From Chloroflexota bacterium (GTDB lineage Bacteria > Chloroflexota > UBA11872): a stretch of 29,454 bases of DNA. The stretch covers positions 1-29,454 of the forward strand of contig JAPOXI010000065.1 of the NCBI GenBank assembly GCA_026707185.1, in the 5' to 3' direction. The notes under the pieces are model-generated. The model saw only the letters and a list, made by a program, of their open reading frames with translations. It did not search any database and was not told the DNA's origin. The translations under genes and the position numbers were made by a program. Below, in pieces: positions 24,475 through 29,454 of this stretch; position 1 is the first letter of the stretch, and the number at the start of each line of letters is the position of its first letter.

Positions 24475-25583
24475 GTGACCGCCGAAGCCGTTGCTCGATC
24501 GGGCCCCGTGGCAAGGTCCGCTGGCTCGACGCGTACCCCGGGCGCCGCGTGCTGGAAGGCGAAGGCGGATGCGGCCCCATGATCAACGATTCTGCGCGCG
24601 AACCAGGGCGGATCGTCATGCATCACGATGATCGTGCCACCCAGACCTGCCCCGGCCAGCTTGGCGCCGCGAGCGCCCAGCCGGAGCGCCTGCTCGATCA
24701 GGGCGTCAACGACCGGTCCAGACCCGCCAACGCCAGCGATGTGACGATGCGCAGCGTTCATCGCCGTGCCAACCGCCGGCCAATTCCGGGAAAGCACATC
24801 ACGTTTCGTCTGGCGAGCGATGGATCCCAGTTCATACATGGCGGCTCGAACATCAAGGTCGCCTTCGACCCAGCGGGCGCGCAGCGGGCGGTGGGTCTCC
24901 CCGGAATCTCGCTGCCGACCCGTGTGCGCCAGGACGAATGGGAGCGAAGCATCGGGGTCCAGCAGCGGCTCGACGGTGGCCAGGGGATCGACACTCGGTC
25001 CCCGCCAATGCTCCTTGTCCCGAAAGTCCATGCAGACCAGACCGCCGAACGTGGTGGCATAGAAGTCCTGAAATCCGCAAGTAACGCCCATGCGGGTGAA
25101 CTCAATCTCGCGCGCCGTTTCGGCGAACTGATGCGGCGGGGTCGCACGCTTGAGCCATACGTTCGTGGCGTGCAGCGCGGCCACGAGAAGCGCGCTGCTG
25201 CTGGACAGGCCGGCGCTCGGCGGAACGTCGCTCCAGCAGCGAAGCTCAATCGGCTCGCCGTGCAAGTCCTGCGCCGCAACGACGGCCTTGAGTACGTTCA
25301 GATAGGTCGAACGTCGGGCCGTGGCGAGGTCTGCTGGGGTCATGCGCGCCGCCTCACCTGCGGCCGGCGGAGGCACGAGGCGCAAATCGGCGTCGCACGC
25401 CACGGTCAGGTCGATACCGGCGTCCAGCGACATCAGCCGCAACCGTGGAGCCCTGCTGATGGCAACGAAAGCCCGCCGCGGAACGGCTACAGCTATCACG
25501 GTTCCGCCGTACATGTCGCTGGGGTTGCCGAGCAACCCGGCCCGGCCGGGCGCCGACGCGACCACCCCGGAAGCCGCGGTCAC
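24471..25583 (-). CDS. GHMP-family sugar kinase, glucuronokinase-like
   Basis: A 370-residue anomeric sugar kinase. GHMP motif 1 reads PGRAGLLGNPSD (12-23), motif 2 PPSAGLSSSSAL (121-132), the catalytic Asp is 173 in CGFQDFYATTFGG, and motif 3 is AKLAGAGLGGTII near residue 305. The GLLGNPSD wording, in place of the GEHTD of galactokinases, is what I associate with plant glucuronokinase and its bacterial relatives. The product would be a sugar-1-phosphate such as glucuronate-1-phosphate. Tight coupling (GTGA overlaps at both ends) with galU upstream and xylB downstream points to a shared sugar salvage or activation route. The exact substrate is an inference. Confidence 0.82.
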   Translation of the reverse strand: MTAASGVVASAPGRAGLLGNPSDMYGGTVIAVAVPRRAFVAISRAPRLRLMSLDAGIDLTVACDADLRLVPPPAAGEAARMTPADLATARRSTYLNVLKAVVAAQDLHGEPIELRCWSDVPPSAGLSSSSALLVAALHATNVWLKRATPPHQFAETAREIEFTRMGVTCGFQDFYATTFGGLVCMDFRDKEHWRGPSVDPLATVEPLLDPDASLPFVLAHTGRQRDSGETHRPLRARWVEGDLDVRAAMYELGSIARQTKRDVLSRNWPAVGTAMNAAHRHIAGVGGSGPVVDALIEQALRLGARGAKLAGAGLGGTIIVMHDDPPWFARRIVDHGAASAFAFQHAAPGVRVEPADLATGPDRATASAVT

Positions 25584-26473
25584 AGCCGCTGGCCAAGCTC
25601 GCTGACGTACTGGCGAACGCTCGCCCCGTACTGCGGGTCCGCAAGCGCGAAGTCGATAAACGCCCGGTAATACGACTCGAAGTTGCCGATATCGTAGCGG
25701 CGTTCAGTCGCATCCAGAGGCACCACGCGCACGGGGGGAGATTCGCGCGCCAGAATCGCGATGGAGTCTGTCAGCCAGCGCTCGCCACCCAACCCGGGCC
25801 TGGTTGCGTCGATCGCGTCGAAGATCGCCGGACCAAAAACATAGCGCGGAACAATGGCCAGATCGCTGGGGGCACTGCCGGCCGCGGGCTTCTCCACCAG
25901 GTTCGCGGCGACAAGCGCGCCGTCGACCGTGCGCACATCAACGATCCCATAGCGAAATGCGTCTTCCGGCGCAATCTGCTCAACGGCGACGGCGCCGCTT
26001 GCGGAACTTTCGCGGTGCGCGGACATGAGTCGCGCCACCAAATTGCCGCCGCGAATAATCGTGTCGCCGAAGGCCACGACGATCGGCTCACGACCTGCAA
26101 AGTCCCTTGCCAGCCCCACGGCGTCGGCAACACCGCTGGGCGTCCCCTGTCGGGTGTAGAACACGCCTCGGATGCCGTCGGCAAGTGGTAAATCGGCCAG
26201 ATCAACGCTGCCCGCCTGCCGGAGAACCTGGCTAAGCTCGGGATCGGCGTCGAAGTGATCCTCGATTGCCGCCTTCTTGCGGCCGGTAATCAACAGGATC
26301 TGCTCAATTCCGGCTGCCCGAAGCTCTTCGATCACATATTGGACAACGGGCTTACGACCAACCGGCAGCATTTCCTTGGGCTGCGACTTGGTCGCGGGAA
26401 ACAGGCGTGTCCCGATCCCGGCAACCGGCACGACGGCTTTGCGGATGGGGCCGCAGGTCCCAGCAGTGTTCAC
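25580..26473 (-). CDS. galU: UTP--glucose-1-phosphate uridylyltransferase (or related UDP-sugar pyrophosphorylase)
   Basis: Forms UDP-glucose from UTP and glucose-1-phosphate. The 297-residue protein has the nucleotide-binding signature VVPVAGIGTRLFPATKSQPKEM with KPVVQYVIEEL following, then GTPSGVADAV, the metal-binding Asp in VVAFGDTII, NLVEKP, and GGERWLTDSIAIL. It is a bacterial GalU-type enzyme, unlike the larger eukaryotic UGPase. The start is GTG at 26473 with GGGAG close upstream, and the first ten residues are not conserved. It is first in the galU-GHMP-xylB trio. Linkage to a sugar-1-phosphate-forming kinase raises the possibility that it accepts a sugar other than glucose. Confidence 0.9.
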   Translation of the reverse strand: MNTAGTCGPIRKAVVPVAGIGTRLFPATKSQPKEMLPVGRKPVVQYVIEELRAAGIEQILLITGRKKAAIEDHFDADPELSQVLRQAGSVDLADLPLADGIRGVFYTRQGTPSGVADAVGLARDFAGREPIVVAFGDTIIRGGNLVARLMSAHRESSASGAVAVEQIAPEDAFRYGIVDVRTVDGALVAANLVEKPAAGSAPSDLAIVPRYVFGPAIFDAIDATRPGLGGERWLTDSIAILARESPPVRVVPLDATERRYDIGNFESYYRAFIDFALADPQYGASVRQYVSELGQRL

Positions 26474-26638
26474 AAGCTCCCGACGCTTCGGCTCGCAAGC
26501 GACCGGACGCTAGCATACGCATGCCGGCAATTTGGCTCGCCGTGCATCACGATCCGGCGGCATCCAGCGATCTGACTTGTGCAGCCGTGGCCCGGTTCCC
26601 CTAGCCAAAGGCGCGGCGCCGAAATGGAGTGAGTCTGC
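26474..26638. promoter_or_regulatory. Divergent gap between galU and the membrane-anchored protein gene
   Basis: These 165 bases separate two divergent genes and must hold both promoters. On minus, TATGCT (26518-26513) could be a -10 for galU, but no -35 is spaced correctly. On plus, I see no convincing promoter, only GGAG (26625-26628) before the GTG at 26639. No RNA gene or repeat is visible. Confidence 0.3.
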
Positions 26639-27232
26639 GTGCGTCGGGCATTGGTACTGGGAATCTGGATGCTATTGGCCATGGCCGGCGTCCTGACGGT
26701 GCTCGGAGTCTTCGCCACACGCGGCTCCGTTGACATTTCGGATCTGGCGCGGCTCGATCCGGATCCTCTGGTGCGCGCGCGCGCCCAGGCCAAGCTCAAC
26801 GCCTTTGGTCAGACATCAGAGCAGGCGCGCCAGGCGGGCCGTGCTATCCCGGCCCAGGTTTCCTTCACCCACGACGAGTTGACGGCGCTTCTCCGGGACT
26901 GGGCCAGGCAGGAACATGGCTTCGGTTCGTTAACCGACCTGCAGCTCACATTCCGCCCGCGAACGCTCGCGCTGACGGGCATCCTGCACTCGGCTGGCCT
27001 GAGCCTGCCATTTCGCATCGACATCGCCGTTTCAACCGAGAACAGCCAGCGCACGGCCGAAATCACTCGATTCCAGGTGGGCGAGATGTTCGCTCCAGGA
27101 TTCGTACGCTCGCTCGCACTGGCCCTGGCCGAACGCACAATAGACGCCGGGTTGCCGAGGCTGCCGATTGCAATTGAAACACTCGTTGTGACTGACGGCG
27201 AACTCCTCGTTTCGGGCGCCGCCGTACCCTAG
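26639..27232 (+). CDS. Membrane-anchored protein of unknown function (YpmS/LmeA-like build)
   Basis: A 197-residue protein with one N-terminal hydrophobic helix (about 4-27), most likely a signal anchor, and an extracytoplasmic remainder. After a charged linker (35-70) come FTHDELTALLRDW, a run of beta-strand-like segments (LQLTFRPRTLALTGIL, LPFRIDIAVS), then a helix and a final VVTDGELLVSGAA strand pair. This order resembles small lipid-binding-like proteins such as YpmS (DUF2140) or LmeA (DUF2993), but the likeness is in build only. The start is GTG with GGAG nine bases upstream. It stands alone on plus, diverging from galU and converging with the aldolase/dehydrogenase gene 21 bases on. 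Confidence 0.7.
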   Translation: MRRALVLGIWMLLAMAGVLTVLGVFATRGSVDISDLARLDPDPLVRARAQAKLNAFGQTSEQARQAGRAIPAQVSFTHDELTALLRDWARQEHGFGSLTDLQLTFRPRTLALTGILHSAGLSLPFRIDIAVSTENSQRTAEITRFQVGEMFAPGFVRSLALALAERTIDAGLPRLPIAIETLVVTDGELLVSGAAVP

Positions 27233-27253
27233 GCCCACCCCAAGCGGCGAGAT

Positions 27254-29263
27254 CTAGCGCGGGAACGCCCCACGGACGCCGCCGTCCACCGGCAGCACGG
27301 CGCCGGTGGTCTTGGCTGCGCGGTCGCTGGCCAGAAACAGCACGGCTTCGGCCACGTCGGCGGCGTCGATTCGCGTCTGCAGCAGATTGCGGCGGCGATA
27401 AAAGTCCTCAAGTTCATCCACAGTCACGCCGTGGGCCGCGGCCCGGCCCGCTCGGAGATCGTCGCTCCACAGTCGTGAGTCTGCGAACACCGCGTCCGGA
27501 TTGACCATGTTGACGCGTATCCCGTGCTCCCCGTTTTCAATGGCAAGCACACGCCCAAGCTGGAGCTGCGCCGCCTTGGCCGCGCTGTAGGCGCCAAAGT
27601 CGCGGCCCGGATCAAGAGCATTCTTTGTGCACACCAGGATCAGGCTGCCGCCAATGCCCTGCGCGCGCATCGCGCGGACGGCCGCCTGTGTGACGAGAAA
27701 GTGGCCGGTAGCGTTCACGTCAAGGCTCTGCTGCCACGCCTCGAGTCCGAGGGCATCAATGGAGCCCGCATCCGCAATGCCGGCGTTCGAAACCACGATG
27801 TCGACGCCTCCAACCGCAAGCAACACCCTCTGAATGGCCGATTTGACGGCCGTGCCCTTCGTCACGTCGAGCTTTATTGGCTCGGCGGCGTCACCGTCGC
27901 CGCGAATCTGTGTCGCCACTGAATCAGCCCCGGCCATGTCGATGTCGGTGACAAAGATGTGGGCGCCAGCCGCTGCCAGGCGTCGCGCCGTGGCACGGCC
28001 GATTCCGCTGGCAGCTCCGGTAACCAGGGCTACGCGGCCGGCCAATTCCCGATCCGGCGGCGCAAGCCTGAGCTTGTAGAGCTCAAGGGGCCAGTACTCA
28101 ATGTCAAAGAGGTCGCGTGCCGGCAGCGCGGCATAGGCGCCCATGGACTCCGCGCCCTCAATCACGTCCATGGTGTGGCGGTAAATGCGAGCCACCGCGT
28201 CCGCTTCCGAAGCGGTACGGCCAGTGGTGAACATCCCGACCTCCGGCGCCAGTACCACACGCGGTCCGGAATCGTGTTGAAATGCGTCAGACGCGTCTGC
28301 GTGCATGTGCACGTATTCGTCGTACGCAGCCTCATAGCGGGCGACGGCTTGTGGCGCATCGTCAGGATCGGCGGACGGCAGCACCAGCGGCAGCCGCTTG
28401 GTTCGCAGCACGTGGTCCGGCGTCGCAGGGCCCTGCCGCGAAATCTGATGCAGATCCCGCCGGTCCACAAATGCGCGGACGCGCGGAGTCGTGTCGCAGC
28501 GGACGATCATGTGCCGCCGACGGCTCAAGGCGCCACGCAGCTTCACCGCCAGACGCGACGCGTCGCGGTCCGTCCCACCCACTGGCCGACGAGGTCCGAC
28601 CCACGTTTGGGATATACGCGCTTCCGCACGCGATACCAGCTGGATATGCCGCTCGTATGACGCCTGGGCGGTCTCGCCAAACGTCACCAGGCCGTGCTTG
28701 TCCAGCACAAGGCCGTCAACCGAGGGATCGCTGTCGTACACATCGGCGGCCACCCGCGAAAGGTCGAAGCCTGGCTTGATGTACGGGACGACGCCAACCG
28801 AGTCGCCAAAGACCTCACGGATGCGCGCGACGCCGTTCGGCTGGTTGGTCAGCGTCAGAATCGCGTCGGCGTGGCTGTGATCGACCCAGTCGAGGGGGAT
28901 GAACGCGTGCAGCAGCGTTTCAATGGAAGGACGCGGCGCGCGCGAGTCAAGGAGCGCCAGGGTGACCAACTCCACCATGGCGTCGTCGTCCATCGTCGCT
29001 CGCCGGCGCAGCGGGACGAGGTCGTCCAGAGCCAGCGAGGCAAAGCCACCGGCCTGAATCGTCGCCAGGTCGGTGCCACTGCCCTTAATCGTGAGCGTGC
29101 GCCGTGACCCGCCGCGAGGATCCGGCGCCGTGTGCTTGACCGACGTATTGCCGCCGCCAAAGAGAACCAGCGAAGGCTCGGCGCCCAGCAAGCGTGAGGT
29201 ATACACGCGCAGCGCCAGCGGGTCCAGACCGGCGGCGGCCTCCGACGACCAGCGGGAACGCAC
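27254..29263 (-). CDS. Bifunctional rhamnulose-1-phosphate aldolase / short-chain dehydrogenase
   Basis: A fusion of a class II aldolase (about 1-380) and a short-chain dehydrogenase (about 405-669). It matches the RhaD-aldolase/alcohol dehydrogenase proteins that split rhamnulose-1-phosphate and convert the lactaldehyde formed. The aldolase part shows LFGGGNTSVK (34-43), IKGSGTDLA, the zinc-binding His pair in WVDHSHADAI, and DKHGLVTFG. The dehydrogenase part shows VTGAASGIGRA, VSNAGIADAG and the YSAAK catalytic pair. The residue 13 before that Tyr, usually Ser, is Thr (CTKNALDPG). I chose the GTG at 29263, which lies 14 bases after the stop of the upstream gene with GGGA between. A start at 29344 would overlap that gene by 67 bases. 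Confidence 0.9.
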   Translation of the reverse strand: MRSRWSSEAAAGLDPLALRVYTSRLLGAEPSLVLFGGGNTSVKHTAPDPRGGSRRTLTIKGSGTDLATIQAGGFASLALDDLVPLRRRATMDDDAMVELVTLALLDSRAPRPSIETLLHAFIPLDWVDHSHADAILTLTNQPNGVARIREVFGDSVGVVPYIKPGFDLSRVAADVYDSDPSVDGLVLDKHGLVTFGETAQASYERHIQLVSRAEARISQTWVGPRRPVGGTDRDASRLAVKLRGALSRRRHMIVRCDTTPRVRAFVDRRDLHQISRQGPATPDHVLRTKRLPLVLPSADPDDAPQAVARYEAAYDEYVHMHADASDAFQHDSGPRVVLAPEVGMFTTGRTASEADAVARIYRHTMDVIEGAESMGAYAALPARDLFDIEYWPLELYKLRLAPPDRELAGRVALVTGAASGIGRATARRLAAAGAHIFVTDIDMAGADSVATQIRGDGDAAEPIKLDVTKGTAVKSAIQRVLLAVGGVDIVVSNAGIADAGSIDALGLEAWQQSLDVNATGHFLVTQAAVRAMRAQGIGGSLILVCTKNALDPGRDFGAYSAAKAAQLQLGRVLAIENGEHGIRVNMVNPDAVFADSRLWSDDLRAGRAAAHGVTVDELEDFYRRRNLLQTRIDAADVAEAVLFLASDRAAKTTGAVLPVDGGVRGAFPR

Positions 29264-29277
29264 GGGCGAAGTCCCAG

Positions 29278-29454
29278 TCAGTCGCGCAGCGGCGCCGTTG
29301 GTTCCAGCGTCACGGTTTTCCCGGCCTCGGCGGCGATGGCGCAAAAGAGGTCGTAGGCGGCGTCCAACTGGACCTTAGGATCGCCGCCCTCGGTGCTGCG
29401 AACCACGATGTCGACCGGCAGGCCATTCACACGCGACTGTCCCACGTACGCCTT
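29278..29454 (-). CDS. C-terminal 58 residues of an unidentified gene (5' end outside window)
   Basis: An open minus-strand frame enters from the right edge and ends with TGA at 29280-29278. It precedes the aldolase/dehydrogenase by 14 bases, so it is probably the gene before it in the same operon. The visible tail has a strand-like segment (LPVDIVVRSTEGGDP), then a helix (KVQLDAAYDLFCAIAAEAGK) and a short VTLEP end. The pattern of a strand, a helix and a closing VTL recalls the ends of Gfo/Idh/MocA sugar oxidoreductases, but this is a guess. No catalytic motif is included. Confidence 0.6.
   Translation of the reverse strand, partial: KAYVGQSRVNGLPVDIVVRSTEGGDPKVQLDAAYDLFCAIAAEAGKTVTLEPTAPLRD

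Noticed and set aside
24549..25670. Long open frame on plus, 373 codons, antisense to the GHMP kinase
   Set aside because: It is fully explained by the opposite strand's codon bias, shows no domain, and the minus-strand protein has complete family motifs.
29264..29344. N-terminal 27-residue extension of the aldolase/dehydrogenase
   Set aside because: It overlaps the upstream gene by 67 bases, is Arg-rich and unlike the family. The GTG at 29263 fits the gap and has a GGGA upstream.
1..29454. CRISPR arrays, IS elements, tRNA or rRNA genes, attachment sites
   Set aside because: I saw no regularly spaced repeats, transposase motifs or tRNA-like cloverleaf. Gaps between genes are at most about 217 bases.

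Overview
This is a dense, GC-rich bacterial chromosomal segment with about 20 complete genes and one partial gene at each edge. Most neighbours overlap by four bases or lie within tens of bases of each other. There is no sign of a phage, IS element, CRISPR array, tRNA or rRNA. The gene families present (nusA-ylxR-infB-rbfA-truB-ribF block, an EF-G type II paralogue, DUF624 membrane protein with an MsmK-type ATPase, a RhaD-type aldolase fused to a dehydrogenase, M42 peptidase, YhaO/YhaN) would suit a Chloroflexota-like bacterium. That assignment is an inference from gene content and protein style, not from a marker gene, and I hold it with low confidence.

Layout. 1-287: tail of a DMT/EamA transporter on plus. 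289-3691 (minus): proB-proA (proline synthesis from glutamate), then a ComEC-like metallo-beta-lactamase-fold protein. 3814-6978 (plus): an EF-G-like GTPase and an M42 aminopeptidase, driven from the divergent proB/EF-G gap, which holds a perfect TATAAT. 7030-12977 (minus): a gamma-glutamyltranspeptidase-like enzyme, then yhaO-yhaN, an Mre11/Rad50-like nuclease and SMC-like ATPase pair. 13084-13806 (minus): a Crp/Fnr regulator. 13959-19671 (minus): the translation/transcription operon nusA-ylxR-infB-rbfA-truB-ribF, without rimP. 19889-29454: a region rich in sugar genes: an ABC ATPase, DUF624 protein, a homocysteine methyltransferase-like enzyme, the tightly coupled galU-GHMP kinase-xylB trio, a divergent membrane-anchored protein of unknown role, the rhamnulose-1-phosphate aldolase/dehydrogenase fusion, and the tail of an unidentified gene.

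The points that most deserve a second look are these. rbfA appears to start with ATC behind a well-placed GGAGG. A roughly 20-codon stretch of infB looks out of frame, as if two indels compensate each other. The galU-GHMP-xylB trio carries a kinase resembling plant glucuronokinase and may form a UDP-sugar salvage route. Several enzymes also lack family-typical active-site residues: the EF-G-like G4 motif, the GGT arginine, the RibF adenylyltransferase motifs and the SDR serine. I found no clearly new multi-gene system. The sugar trio is the best candidate for an unrecognised pathway.
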